Assembly (NCBI GenBank): GCA_047632755.1
Contig: JBLIDT010000003.1
Coordinates: 156,256-220,255, forward strand
Direction: 5' to 3'
Length of the DNA: 64,000 bases
From: JAKVAV01 sp047632755
GTDB taxonomy: Bacteria; Bacteroidota; Bacteroidia; Flavobacteriales_D; Cryomorphaceae
Shown in pieces: positions 25,980-34,394 of this stretch. Positions within the stretch are counted from its first letter, which is position 1. The number at the start of each line of letters is the position of its first letter. The translations under genes were made by a program, and so were the position numbers. The notes below the pieces were generated by a model that had not been told where the DNA came from, did no database searches, and saw only the letters and a program-made list of their open reading frames with translations.

Positions 25980-26831
25980 TCAAAGCGGAAAAACATCCGC
26001 CACAGCCAATAAAGCCTGATTGACTTTATCCTGCTCGACTCCTGTCTCCACTCCTCTTTCTTCGAAATAGCCGAGCATCTTTTCTGTGGGCATATTTCCC
26101 GTAAGGTCATCCTTGGCCATTGGGCATCCGCCAAATCCTTTTAATGCACCATCGAATCGGCGGCAGCCAGCTTGGTAAGCGGCATCTACCTTCTCGCGCC
26201 ATGTATCGGGAGTGGTGTGGAGATGTGCTCCAAAAGTGACTCCAGGTAAGGCAGGGATTAATCCATTGAACAGTCGATCAATACTTCCGCGACTTGATGT
26301 GCCGATCGTATCGCTCAAAGCCAAAGTCTTAATTCCGAATTCGCGGTGAAGTCGCTCCGCCCATTTAATAACGTTGTCAGGATTCCACTCTTCGCCATAA
26401 GGATTACCAAAAGCCATGGAAAGATAAACCACCAAATCCTTGTTTGCTTTATCAGCAATGGCCTTGATTTCCTCCAATACGGTTAATGATTCCTCTAACG
26501 TACTGTTGGTGTTGCGCTTCTGGAATTCTTCAGAAACGGAGAAGGGATAACCCAAATAATTGATCTCTTCGAAATGAGCGGCATCCTGGGCACCACGCTT
26601 GTTGGCGATGATGGCAAGGAGTTTTGATTTGTCATTGAGCTTGAGTCCCTTGAGCACCTCTGCCGTATCGGCCATTTGTGGGATCGCCTTGGGACTTACA
26701 AACGAACCGAAGTCGATGGTGTGGAAACCAGCCTCGATAAGTAGGTTGATGTAATCGATCTTCTTTTGGGTTGGAATAAATTCCTTAATGCCCTGCATCG
26801 CATCACGCGGACATTCAATTAGCTCGAGCAT
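25980..26831 (-). CDS. Hydroxymethylglutaryl-CoA lyase
   Basis: 283 residues. Predicted to cleave HMG-CoA to acetoacetate and acetyl-CoA, the last step of leucine breakdown. The barrel has the N-terminal ECPRDAMQG motif (Arg9/Asp10), HLHTT metal ligands and the flexible-loop signature GFGGCPMAKDDLTGN with catalytic Cys236. It overlaps the end of pyrD by 17 bases, so the two are co-transcribed although the pathways are unrelated. The window also holds leuA, far upstream and independent. Confidence 0.9.
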   Translation of the reverse strand: MLELIECPRDAMQGIKEFIPTQKKIDYINLLIEAGFHTIDFGSFVSPKAIPQMADTAEVLKGLKLNDKSKLLAIIANKRGAQDAAHFEEINYLGYPFSVSEEFQKRNTNSTLEESLTVLEEIKAIADKANKDLVVYLSMAFGNPYGEEWNPDNVIKWAERLHREFGIKTLALSDTIGTSSRGSIDRLFNGLIPALPGVTFGAHLHTTPDTWREKVDAAYQAGCRRFDGALKGFGGCPMAKDDLTGNMPTEKMLGYFEERGVETGVEQDKVNQALLAVADVFPL

Positions 26832-27858
26832 CTTCGATAATTTTTTTGTTGATTTTCTTCACTAGTGATGGGCCTTCATAAACGAACCCTGTGTACAGCT
26901 GAACTAGAGAGGCACCCGCTTCGAGCTTTTCTATGGCATCCTCAGCACTATGAATCCCTCCCACTCCAACGATTGGGATAGAACCGTTTGACTTTTGATG
27001 AATGTAGCGAATCACTTCAGTCGAGCGGCTGCTTAAAGGCTTTCCGCTCAGGCCGCCAGCACCCATTTCGGCAACATCAACTTCAGGAGTATGTAATCCC
27101 GATCGGTCGATGGTAGTGTTGGTAGCGATGATTCCGTCCACCTTAGTTTCTATGACGATTTCTACAATATCGTCTAGCTGAGAATCGGTAAGATCAGGAG
27201 CGATCTTCAAGAGAATGGGTTTATTGACTGGCTTCTTGGCGGCCTCCTCTTTGAGTGCTCTGAGCAATTTGGTCAGTGGCTCTTTCTCTTGGAGCTCCCG
27301 CAAGCCAGGCGTATTTGGTGAGGAAACATTTACCGTAAAGTAATCTACGACATCGTAAAGCTCATTCAGAAGGATCAAGTAGTCGTCAATGGCATTTTCA
27401 TTTGGAGTGAGCTTATTCTTACCAATGTTTCCACCAATAATTACTGAACTGTAGCGGGTTTTGAGCCTTCGCGCGATCTTCTTAACTCCCTCGTTATTGA
27501 AGCCCATACGGTTGATCAAACCTTCATCTTCGGGCAATCGAAACAACCGTGGCTTGTCATTTCCTGCCTGAGGCTTTGGAGTGACCGTGCCTATTTCCAC
27601 AAAGCCAAATCCCATAAACGAGAACTCATTAAAGAGCTTGGCATTCTTGTCGAAACCCGCGGCTAAACCGACAGGGTTTTTGAACTTAATTCCAAATACT
27701 TCCCGCTCTAGCGAAGGATGATTGACATTGTAAGCGCCGTAAAACAAGCTCTTAACAAGCGGCAGCTGAAAGATCACTTTCAAAAAGCCAAAGGAAAAGT
27801 TGTGGGCTTGCTCGGCACTGAGCTTAAAAAGGGTCTTTCGAAGAATGGTTTTGTACAT
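26815..27858 (-). CDS. pyrD: Quinone-dependent dihydroorotate dehydrogenase
   Basis: 347 residues from the ATG at 27858. A longer frame to 27900 is rejected because the promoter lies inside it. Class 2 DHODH: membrane-associated N-terminal helices (MYKTILRKTLFKLSAEQAH), GLAAGFDKNA for FMN/orotate, IGTVTPKPQ, and NVSSPNTPGL with the class 2 catalytic Ser. It oxidises dihydroorotate with quinone in UMP synthesis. The co-transcribed partner is HMG-CoA lyase. Confidence 0.93.
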   Translation of the reverse strand: MYKTILRKTLFKLSAEQAHNFSFGFLKVIFQLPLVKSLFYGAYNVNHPSLEREVFGIKFKNPVGLAAGFDKNAKLFNEFSFMGFGFVEIGTVTPKPQAGNDKPRLFRLPEDEGLINRMGFNNEGVKKIARRLKTRYSSVIIGGNIGKNKLTPNENAIDDYLILLNELYDVVDYFTVNVSSPNTPGLRELQEKEPLTKLLRALKEEAAKKPVNKPILLKIAPDLTDSQLDDIVEIVIETKVDGIIATNTTIDRSGLHTPEVDVAEMGAGGLSGKPLSSRSTEVIRYIHQKSNGSIPIVGVGGIHSAEDAIEKLEAGASLVQLYTGFVYEGPSLVKKINKKIIEDARAN

Positions 27859-27863
27859 CGCGG

Positions 27864-27893
27864 CAAAAGTACGGTGTAAATTTTCAATACCAA
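27864..27893 (-). promoter_or_regulatory. Promoter of pyrD, giving a near-leaderless mRNA
   Basis: On the minus strand TTG (27893-27891), a 19-base spacer and TACTTTTG (27871-27864) match the Bacteroidota consensus fully. The -7 box ends only five bases before the ATG at 27858, so transcription should start at or within a few bases of the start codon. Confidence 0.65.
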
Positions 27894-28054
27894 CTGCCAA
27901 GATTTCTGAGCTCCAAAATTTTTAATTCAGTCCTGACATTCGGTTCAGACCTGATCAACGATTTTAAGACGAACAGATTCCGCTTTTGGATTTAAGTCTA
28001 TCACTCAATAAGCACACTCTATCATAAAAATGCGGCCTTTCGGGGAACTAAAGC

Positions 28055-28062
28055 TAAATTTG
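28055..28062 (+). promoter_or_regulatory. -7 box upstream of the superoxide dismutase gene
   Basis: TAAATTTG matches TAnnTTTG and lies 33 bases before the ATG at 28095. No good TTG is found 19-21 bases upstream, so the assignment is weaker than for pyrD. Confidence 0.4.
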
Positions 28063-28094
28063 ACTGTTCATGTACAAACCTAAAAACAACGACA

Positions 28095-28706
28095 ATGTCA
28101 TTTCAATTACCAGATTTACCGTATGCTTTTGACGCATTAGAGCCGCACATCGATGCGCGCACTATGGAAATCCATCACGACAAGCATCACGCGGGATATA
28201 CGTCTAAGCTCAACGCAGCTTTAGAAGGAACGGAGAATGCTGACAAAAGCATCGAAGAGCTTCTAGCCAATGTAGATAGCCTCGGAGCTGGAATCAGAAA
28301 CAACGGAGGTGGCTTTTACAATCATTCACTTTTCTGGAAAGTAATGGGCCCTGACGGTGGAGGAAATCCATCGGGTTCTTTGGCTTCAGCAATTGATTCT
28401 GACCTTGGCGGAGTGGATAAACTCAAGGAAGCATTCAACAACGCCGCAGCCACTCAGTTCGGTTCAGGTTGGGCTTGGGTAATAGTTGGTGCGAATGGAA
28501 AGCTACACGTTACTAGCACTCCTAACCAAGATAATAACTTGATGCCAGGGGCAGGTGCTATGGGAACGCCTATTCTAGGGCTTGATGTTTGGGAGCATGC
28601 ATATTACCTCAATTACCAGAATCGACGTCCCGATTACATTTCAGCTTTTTGGAACGTAATCAACTGGAAACAAGTTGCTGAGAATTACGATGCACTAAAA
28701 GGATAA
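28095..28706 (+). CDS. sodA: Superoxide dismutase, Mn-type
   Basis: 203 residues; dismutates superoxide to oxygen and peroxide in the cytoplasm (no signal peptide). Metal ligands are His27 (MEIHHDKHHAGY), His77 (GGGFYNHSLFW), Asp164 and His168 (GLDVWEHAYYLNY). The GGG..NHSLFW and PILGLDVWEHAYYLNYQNRR forms are typical of Mn rather than Fe enzymes; a cambialistic enzyme is possible. A terminator follows at 28726. Confidence 0.92.
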   Translation: MSFQLPDLPYAFDALEPHIDARTMEIHHDKHHAGYTSKLNAALEGTENADKSIEELLANVDSLGAGIRNNGGGFYNHSLFWKVMGPDGGGNPSGSLASAIDSDLGGVDKLKEAFNNAAATQFGSGWAWVIVGANGKLHVTSTPNQDNNLMPGAGAMGTPILGLDVWEHAYYLNYQNRRPDYISAFWNVINWKQVAENYDALKG

Positions 28707-28725
28707 TTAAAATACCGCAAACAAG

Positions 28726-28762
28726 AAGTCGTCCTCTCCTTTTTGGAAGGGCGGCTTTTTTA
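28726..28762 (+). terminator. Rho-independent terminator after the SOD gene
   Basis: Stem aagtcgtcc (28726-28734) pairs with gggcggctt (28749-28757) using two G-T pairs; further tcc/gga pairing shortens the loop. A run of six T (28756-28761) follows. It separates sodA from smpB. Confidence 0.75.
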
Positions 28763-28781
28763 TTTGGTTTAAATTAGCAGC

Positions 28782-29240
28782 ATGGCTTCAACAAAGGAAG
28801 TAAACATCAGAAATAAGAAAGCGAACTATGAATACGAACTCATCGACAAGTACGATGCGGGTATTCAGCTTACTGGCCCCGAAATAAAGAGCGTTCGCAG
28901 CAGCAAAGCCAGCATTTCTGAGGCCTATTGCTTTTTACGAAAACACGAGTTGTGGATCAAGTCTATGCACATTTCACCCTATGAGCCAGCCAGCTACAAT
29001 AATCCCATCTCTCCTACCCGCGATAGAAAGCTCTTGCTCAACAAGAAAGAAATCGAAAAACTGGAGAAAGCGATGAAAAACAAAGGGCTCACGATAGTCC
29101 CTTTGAAAGTTTTCATTGCTAGTTCGGGATATGCCAAAGTAAAGATTTCATTGGCAAGAGGTAAGAAGCAACACGATAAGCGACACGACCTTAAAGACAA
29201 GCAGGATAAGCGGGCTATGGATCGTGCCATGAAGGTCTAA
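28782..29240 (+). CDS. smpB: SsrA-binding protein
   Basis: 152 residues. It binds tmRNA and delivers it to stalled ribosomes in trans-translation. The OB-fold core includes YELIDKYDAGIQLTGPEIKS and ISLARGKKQHDKRHDLKDK, followed by a basic C-terminal tail that becomes helical in the ribosome. The tmRNA gene is not in the window. The stop codon TAA is immediately followed by the motif TTAGTGTCTGTCCATA (see the repeat entry). Confidence 0.95.
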   Translation: MASTKEVNIRNKKANYEYELIDKYDAGIQLTGPEIKSVRSSKASISEAYCFLRKHELWIKSMHISPYEPASYNNPISPTRDRKLLLNKKEIEKLEKAMKNKGLTIVPLKVFIASSGYAKVKISLARGKKQHDKRHDLKDKQDKRAMDRAMKV

Positions 29241-29256
29241 TTAGTGTCTGTCCATA
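29238..29256 (+). repeat. Stop-codon-associated motif, smpB copy
   Basis: TAATTAGTGTCTGTCCATA; the first three bases are the smpB stop codon. It is identical over 19 bases to the copy at the end of the gene 57342-60002. The sequence after it is not shared. About 50 bases later cctcag/ctgagg could form a weak hairpin. Confidence 0.75.
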
Positions 29257-29407
29257 GATTTCAGCGACTCGATTCTAAACACATTCTATTTGCGCCCTCA
29301 GGGTATGACTTTGGTCTCTGAGGTTAATCACGCGCTTCTTTTCTAACAAGTTATTCTGCGTTTTACGACGCATTATCGGCTCTCAGAAACACGTCATTCA
29401 CCTTCGC

Positions 29408-29944
29408 TTAGTTCCCAGTCAGTCTTTTCAATCTGACGCATTCCTTTTGAACTAGTTCAGCCTTTTCGACCTCAGTCGCATTCCAGTATTCGATGAAAAT
29501 CGGCGCTTCAGTGAGCTTGACTTGGACTTCACTTTCTGGTATCATACAGAATGCTTGAAAGGAATTGGCATAGCCTTTAAATAACTGAATCCATGATTGA
29601 AAGGAACTTTTAGCTATAGCGGAACTTGAAGTATTGGCCAATTGTAGCTTTATACTTATTTCAGCTTTATTATATGCCTCAATTACCTCCTGATGGTTCT
29701 TGGCCGAGCTAAAGTCGAATTGGATCGGGTCGCTGTTTTCTACCTCCTCGAGCCCTAATGCTTTTGCCGCAAGGCTAATGGATTCAAGTCTTTTAATTCG
29801 TGCCTCTGCAAGTTTGGGTATGAAAACCCGGCGCATAAAAAAGGAAGCCTGTTCGAAAACAGCTTCCTCATATGCTTCTATAATATCTTCTAAATCTGTG
29901 GTTGGATTCACACCCAATGCCAATCGAGCTTCGCCCTCTGTCAT
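29408..29944 (-). CDS. Hypothetical helical protein with a J-domain-like N-terminus
   Basis: 178 residues, no signal peptide. The N-terminal 55 residues (EARLALGVNPTTDLEDIIEAYEEAVFEQASFF, given in part: ARLALGVNPTTDLEDI) are arranged like the first helices of a J-domain, but the HPD motif is missing. The rest is helical and unrecognised. Its start codon overlaps the stop of the T9SS gene upstream by 4 bases (ATGA type), so the two are translationally coupled. A cytoplasmic helper for that exported protein is a possible but untested idea. Confidence 0.6.
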   Translation of the reverse strand: MTEGEARLALGVNPTTDLEDIIEAYEEAVFEQASFFMRRVFIPKLAEARIKRLESISLAAKALGLEEVENSDPIQFDFSSAKNHQEVIEAYNKAEISIKLQLANTSSSAIAKSSFQSWIQLFKGYANSFQAFCMIPESEVQVKLTEAPIFIEYWNATEVEKAELVQKECVRLKRLTGN

Positions 29945-31638
29945 TCTTTGATTAAGCGCTTTGTGATGGACGAATCATTTACTCTAACCTCCATCAAGTA
30001 AACTCCTTGGCTCAGGCCGTTGATGTCAATTTTTAACTTATTTGAAGAATTGTCAAATTCGCCTTCAAATACAGTTTGACCAATAATGTTGATGAGCTTG
30101 ATCTGAACAGAATTGCTGTTGATATCGTTTAATTGGACAAACACATGGTCTTTAGCGGGAACAGGGTATAGAACGATGTCTTTTTCGTTTAATTTAATTC
30201 CTGCACTGAGATTGTACAGATATGAGAACTCTGCTATAAAGCCATCTTCAAATCCTTCAGCTGCTATGATCTCTCCGCCCTCTACTAAACCTAAGGATGA
30301 GCTAAACTGACCAACAATGAGGAGTCCATCAGAACCTCCAAAAAAAGCGTCGTTGGCTTTTTCCCCGCCTGATCCGCCAAAAGTTTCTGCCTCGATAAAA
30401 TCTCCAGAACTGGCTTCATAAACTGACACGAAAACATCAGATGCTCCGTTTGATGGAACTTGAGTCGTGAAATCGCCTGGAACAAACGTTGCCAATACAT
30501 CAAAAGAACCTGCCATAAAGACGATGCCATTGCTCTCATGAACGCCTGCACAATAATCGGCCGTAGAGCTTGATTCTACATACTTGACCCAAGTCAAGCT
30601 GCCATCTACCGACGAATGCTTGGATAGAAAAGGATCGGCGAAGAGTGGAGAGATGATTTCTTCATTTTCTGAAGGGTCAAAATCGGTATCCACCTGAATG
30701 CGACCCCCCAAGTAAATGTTTTCTTCGTCTTCAGAAAAAACGATATGTGAAATCACATTGGACTGACCTTGATTTTGAAAATCATAAGACCAAATTTCTG
30801 CGCCGTCTAAATCGAGAACCCCGGCAAACATAGCCTGAACTGGGATACCTGTCGTTATTGCGTTAATCACAGCTCCCAAGGCGATTACACCAATTGAGTT
30901 AACTGCTAAGGCGGATACAAATTCATTATTCACATCAGGATCTACCAAGAACGACCATGCGTAATTTCCATCCGTATCCAATTTAACAACAGCCGCATCT
31001 ATTCCACCGACAGGAGTCGCAAGATCTTGACTACCTGTGGATGGATCAAGATCAATCTCTCCGCCGAAAAGGACACCAATAACATTGTTGTCTTGATCAT
31101 CAATTGCCAAAGCTGTAATGATATCAGAACCGATACTTCCGAATTGCTTTACCCATATAAATTGCCCATTTGAATTATATTTAGCCACGAAACCATCTAA
31201 ACCTTGGACTGCAGTCAAGGGACTATCGATTGCTGAAGGGTCAAAATCTACAGTAAGTGAAAAACCTCCTGAAATAATGACATTATTATCTGAATCTACC
31301 CTTAAACCACGAGCAGACATCCCACTGTTTAATGCTATTCGCCCTAGATTAAAAGCCCAAATTAAACTGCCATCTGGACTATAAGATGCTAGAAAAAGGT
31401 CAGGAGAGCCAAGCGGTTCTATGATGAATTCAGTCGCAGTAGGATCAAAATCGATCTCTTCACTGAAACTTCCGTACACTATTCTGTTTCCTTCAGAGTC
31501 TATCACAGCCTTAAAGGCATTATCGATTAACTCGCTGCCAAGTGCTACTTGGCTCTCGATAGATATATATGGATCTTGACTATTGCCTGAAACTAACATA
31601 CCCGCAAGAAAGATTGAAAGGAGTACAATTTTATTCAT
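29941..31638 (-). CDS. Secreted repeat (beta-propeller-like) protein with T9SS sorting domain
   Basis: 565 residues; signal peptide MNKIVLLSIFLAGMLVSGNSQ. About six repeats of 70 residues carry the pattern ...DFDPSA / FDPT..., GGF, DxFVAKY, SPDG..LIWAFN, as in SBBP-like seven-bladed repeat proteins exported by Bacteroidota. The tail (LYPVPAKDHVFVQL, GQTVFEG, end SSITKRLIKE) is a T9SS type A sorting domain. Surface display or secretion is predicted; ligand unknown. First gene of a two-gene unit with the J-like protein. Confidence 0.85.
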   Translation of the reverse strand: MNKIVLLSIFLAGMLVSGNSQDPYISIESQVALGSELIDNAFKAVIDSEGNRIVYGSFSEEIDFDPTATEFIIEPLGSPDLFLASYSPDGSLIWAFNLGRIALNSGMSARGLRVDSDNNVIISGGFSLTVDFDPSAIDSPLTAVQGLDGFVAKYNSNGQFIWVKQFGSIGSDIITALAIDDQDNNVIGVLFGGEIDLDPSTGSQDLATPVGGIDAAVVKLDTDGNYAWSFLVDPDVNNEFVSALAVNSIGVIALGAVINAITTGIPVQAMFAGVLDLDGAEIWSYDFQNQGQSNVISHIVFSEDEENIYLGGRIQVDTDFDPSENEEIISPLFADPFLSKHSSVDGSLTWVKYVESSSTADYCAGVHESNGIVFMAGSFDVLATFVPGDFTTQVPSNGASDVFVSVYEASSGDFIEAETFGGSGGEKANDAFFGGSDGLLIVGQFSSSLGLVEGGEIIAAEGFEDGFIAEFSYLYNLSAGIKLNEKDIVLYPVPAKDHVFVQLNDINSNSVQIKLINIIGQTVFEGEFDNSSNKLKIDINGLSQGVYLMEVRVNDSSITKRLIKE

Positions 31639-32050
31639 AGTACAAATTGGTCTTTTGTGGTTAACCTTGAGCTTTTATAAGGTTTTACAAAATTGGTGCA
31701 AATTTTGGCAATATAAAGTGTCCCACCTTTTGGGTTATCAGATAAATACGAACAGCGTGTTTTCACAACAAACATCTAACCATATGTAGATATATGATGA
31801 TCAATTATTTGAGTCAATTAAAAATCTTCTATTTGCAATACTTCGAGGGGTTTATTTGTGAAAATTTAAGGATCACCTGTTATTTACTACATTTCTGAAT
31901 TATCAATCTTTATGATTCTACCCATCCTTCTATTATTGGCAGGAATCAAAGTTTCATAAAAGGTTTGATTATTGCATTCACTGAGAGAATGTGCCACATT
32001 ACAAAACCAAAACACTCCTATCAAACGTTAATGTCTTAAATCTATAGAAA
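31639..32050. other. Divergent intergenic region
   Basis: 412 bases, AT-rich, with no ORF. On the minus strand, TATATTGC around 31705-31712 is the closest -7-like box for the repeat protein. On the plus strand nothing matches well ahead of the msrB gene. A short inverted repeat (catatgtag / tatatgatg) near 31780 is weak. No RNA structure recognised. Confidence 0.4.
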
Positions 32051-32536
32051 ATGAAGCAATACTTAGTTATCACGACAACTCTACTCATCGCATTAACGGC
32101 ATGCAGCCAAAATGCGGAAAATGGCGAAGAGAAGAACGATCACCAATACAAAGTATCTAAAACTGAAGAAGAGTGGAAGGAAATATTGACTGCTCAAGAA
32201 TACGAAGTTCTTCGTCAGAAAGGAACGGAAAGAGCGTTCTCAGGGGACCTACTTAAAAACAAAGAAGAAGGTACATATACCTGCGCGGCTTGCGAGTTGC
32301 CTCTTTTTAATTCAAATACCAAGTTCAAATCTGGAACAGGATGGCCAAGCTTTTACACCTTTGTTGGCGATACGAATGTTGTGGAAATTGTTGATCGAAG
32401 TTACGGTATGGCCAGAACAGAAGTAGTTTGCGGGCAATGCGGAGGTCATCTAGGACATGTATTTGAAGATGGCCCCAAGCCTTCAGGATTGCGCTACTGC
32501 ATTAATTCGGTGAGCCTAGACTTCAAAGAGGATTAA
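32051..32536 (+). CDS. msrB: Lipoprotein methionine-R-sulfoxide reductase B
   Basis: 161 residues. The lipoprotein signal has LTAC with lipid Cys18, so the enzyme is placed in the periplasm or outer membrane. MsrB features follow: CAAC and CGQC zinc cysteines, GTGWPSFY, HVFEDGPKPSGLRYCINS with catalytic Cys150. It repairs Met-R-oxide in proteins. The lipid anchor suggests repair of envelope proteins, with an electron donor outside the cytoplasm (inference). It is convergent with the CrtA-like gene, overlapping by 14 bases. Confidence 0.92.
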   Translation: MKQYLVITTTLLIALTACSQNAENGEEKNDHQYKVSKTEEEWKEILTAQEYEVLRQKGTERAFSGDLLKNKEEGTYTCAACELPLFNSNTKFKSGTGWPSFYTFVGDTNVVEIVDRSYGMARTEVVCGQCGGHLGHVFEDGPKPSGLRYCINSVSLDFKED

Positions 32537-33233
32537 TGTTGAGCGCTTTCAGGCGCTCAAATTTTTCCCCCTTTATTGATAGACCTCCTATGGCAAATTC
32601 TGCGAAGAGCTCTTCCTTATACCAATTTCTTTCCCTGGTCATCTTCACTACCTCTGAATGAGGAGTGTTCGTGTAAGCTGTTTCTTTTAGTCTCTTGAGG
32701 TTTTCCCAAATGCTAAAAGTCGCCTGCATGAAAAGGGGATATTCACCTATACCTACCTGATGAAGCGCAGGCGCTGAATGCATAAAAGAAGCGACTTTCG
32801 GTACATTTCTCCAGAAATCGAGTAGTGCCCTCGTGTTGATAGTAGCTCTCGTTATTACCGCTAAGGGATCTGTTTCAGAAACAACCTCAGCATCATAATC
32901 GAAAGGGACCTCTCCGCCCCATGAACCATGTCCCTTAAATGGAATGAGCTTGGCCAGCAAGTGCTGCTGTGCATTTTCCAAGTACCAATTGAAATCTTGA
33001 TTATCCTTGAGGAAGTCTTCCAAGTCTTGCTCTGTTTCAAAAAAAAACAAGATGGAATAGCGTTTAAAATTCGGCCATATACTAAACCCACTTCCGCTTC
33101 CTGTCCCCATCATCTTAGTCTCCACCAAGCCTTTGGCAGAAAAGAGACCAGAACCACGACCTATATTCTTGAAGGCCTTGAAAGCTTCTGGAGCTGATTG
33201 GAAAATGAATTCGCTATAGAGGAGAAGTTGCAC
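32523..33233 (-). CDS. Spheroidene monooxygenase-like protein (CrtA family)
   Basis: 236 residues from a GTG at 33233 (no ATG in the frame upstream of MQLLLYS). The pattern GSGSGFSIWPNFKRYSIL, then GHGSWGGEVPFD, PLAVITRATINTRALLDFWRNVP, then a GIGEYPLFMQATFSIW and NWYKEELFAEF segment aligns well with the CrtA/spheroidene monooxygenase family, which adds keto groups to carotenoids. In Bacteroidota such proteins often occur without carotenoid genes, as here, so the substrate may differ. Starts 18 bases after the HAD gene stop and probably belongs to that unit. Confidence 0.75.
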   Translation of the reverse strand: MQLLLYSEFIFQSAPEAFKAFKNIGRGSGLFSAKGLVETKMMGTGSGSGFSIWPNFKRYSILFFFETEQDLEDFLKDNQDFNWYLENAQQHLLAKLIPFKGHGSWGGEVPFDYDAEVVSETDPLAVITRATINTRALLDFWRNVPKVASFMHSAPALHQVGIGEYPLFMQATFSIWENLKRLKETAYTNTPHSEVVKMTRERNWYKEELFAEFAIGGLSIKGEKFERLKALNINPL

Positions 33234-33240
33234 GGTATAC

Positions 33241-33259
33241 GAAGGACAACACTAGTTAG
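33241..33259 (-). repeat. Weak variant of the stop-associated motif at the HAD gene end
   Basis: On the minus strand TCTAACTAGTGTTGTCCTTC, where TAG is the stop codon of the HAD phosphatase. It keeps AACTAGTGT and GTCC of the main motif but lacks three bases of the core. It may be a degenerate copy or chance. Confidence 0.35.
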
Positions 33260-33740
33260 AGAACTTTGTTAAGTCTATTGACGTCAATGATTGATTTACG
33301 TCAATCTTTATCCCTTTAACTCCTGCTCCTTCAGCCGCTTCCAAATCACGCCATTTATCACCAATCATAACCGACTGGTTAGGATCAATGCCGAGCTTCG
33401 CTACCGCCTTTTCTATCATACCTGAATGGGGCTTCCGGCAAAGGCAATGACTAATCGCGTCGTGGTGAGGACAGAAATAGGTCTCGAGATAGTTTACGCC
33501 CGCCTGCAAAAATTTTGATTTCATGTAATAATCTATTTCATAGAAATCCTCCAAAGTGTATCTCTCCTTGGCAATACCGCCTTGATTGGTAATAACCACA
33601 ATCACATACCCTTGCTTTGACCACCGAATCAGCGTAGGTATAACATCGGGCAGAATGGTGAATTCGGTAATCGAAGTCGTGTAATCTCCTGGATCATGGT
33701 TAATTACTCCATCACGGTCTAAAAAAATGGCCTTTTTCAT
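33252..33740 (-). CDS. HAD-IIIA phosphatase, GmhB-like
   Basis: 162 residues. HAD motif I FLDRDGVIN with Asp8 and Asp10, motif II VITNQGG (Thr51), motif III region CRKPHSGM with Lys103, and motif IV MIGDKWRDLEAA. A zinc-binding loop Cys90-x-His92 ... Cys99-x-Cys101 marks the GmhB/HisB-N group. GmhB dephosphorylates heptose 1,7-bisphosphate for lipopolysaccharide core sugars; other members act on histidinol phosphate. No heptose genes are nearby, so the substrate is open. The start overlaps the XRE regulator stop by 4 bases. Confidence 0.85.
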   Translation of the reverse strand: MKKAIFLDRDGVINHDPGDYTTSITEFTILPDVIPTLIRWSKQGYVIVVITNQGGIAKERYTLEDFYEIDYYMKSKFLQAGVNYLETYFCPHHDAISHCLCRKPHSGMIEKAVAKLGIDPNQSVMIGDKWRDLEAAEGAGVKGIKIDVNQSLTSIDLTKFSN

Positions 33741-34108
33741 TGAGAATTGGGATTGTATGTCTCAAAGGTATGGTCTGTGTAAAAAATGACAATCTTTTCG
33801 ATGGATCTTTCTTCAGAAGATTTTGACTTTACTTGCTGAAAAACAGCTTTAGGCTCTTTATTCGCTGCTTTTACTTGTTGACTTTTTTGGGTGACAGAAC
33901 TTTCAGGCGACTTACCGGTAAGAAGCCATCCTGCATCTACCCGCGGAAATGCCTCAATTACTTTTAAAAGGAAATCCATCGATGGCCTATTTCGCCCATT
34001 TAGGATGTGAGAAACACCCGAGCGCTGGACTCCAACCTTATCTGCAAATGACGAGCTAGTTAAATTGTTCACCGTAATTATCGTCTTAATTCTATCGGCT
34101 AGGTCCAT
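33737..34108 (-). CDS. XRE-family helix-turn-helix regulator
   Basis: 123 residues. The N-terminal HTH_3 domain covers residues 1-60 (LTSSSFADKVGVQRSGVSHILNGRNRPS, key part SFADKVGVQRSGVSHIL). A polar linker leads to a short C-terminal beta-rich part (SIEKIVIFYTDHTFETYNP) that may dimerise or sense a ligand. Translationally coupled to the HAD phosphatase. Palindromes flanking its divergent promoter region (34112, 34278-34322) suggest autoregulation. Confidence 0.85.
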   Translation of the reverse strand: MDLADRIKTIITVNNLTSSSFADKVGVQRSGVSHILNGRNRPSMDFLLKVIEAFPRVDAGWLLTGKSPESSVTQKSQQVKAANKEPKAVFQQVKSKSSEERSIEKIVIFYTDHTFETYNPNSQ

Positions 34109-34111
34109 ATA

Positions 34112-34121
34112 TACATGTGTA
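34112..34121. promoter_or_regulatory. Near-palindromic site at the XRE gene start
   Basis: TACATGTGTA, four bases upstream of the XRE ATG, is a one-base variant of the perfect palindrome TACATATGTA at 34313. It is a plausible operator half or site for the regulator. Confidence 0.35.
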
Positions 34122-34277
34122 GCATTTTGTTTGCTTAGATAGCAATAAACAATTCGACTCTTAAGCCTAGATTCCGCATGTAATCTGAACCTATGATAGA
34201 GAAGAATGTAATTGAATAACTATATATCAATGACATATGAATCGACGTCATAAACAATAGAAACGAGTTACAACTAT

Positions 34278-34314
34278 ATACAAAAGTAGTCATCTACAAA
34301 CTACTATTGTATAC
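34278..34314. promoter_or_regulatory. Long inverted repeat in the divergent XRE/34395 region, candidate operator
   Basis: Arms TATACAAAAGTAGT (34278-34291) and ACTACTATTGTATA (34301-34314) pair at 13 of 14 positions across a 9-base spacer. The right arm runs into the palindrome TACATATGTA (34313-34322). The element lies between the minus-strand XRE operon and the plus-strand gene at 34395; an operator or divergent regulatory site is the simplest reading. No T run follows, so it is not a classic terminator. Confidence 0.55.
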
Positions 34315-34394
34315 ATATGTAATTATTATATCCTCTATTCTGTTCACGTCTGTAAACACGAACATTTGACATGTGCGGATGTTATTGAGTGGTA

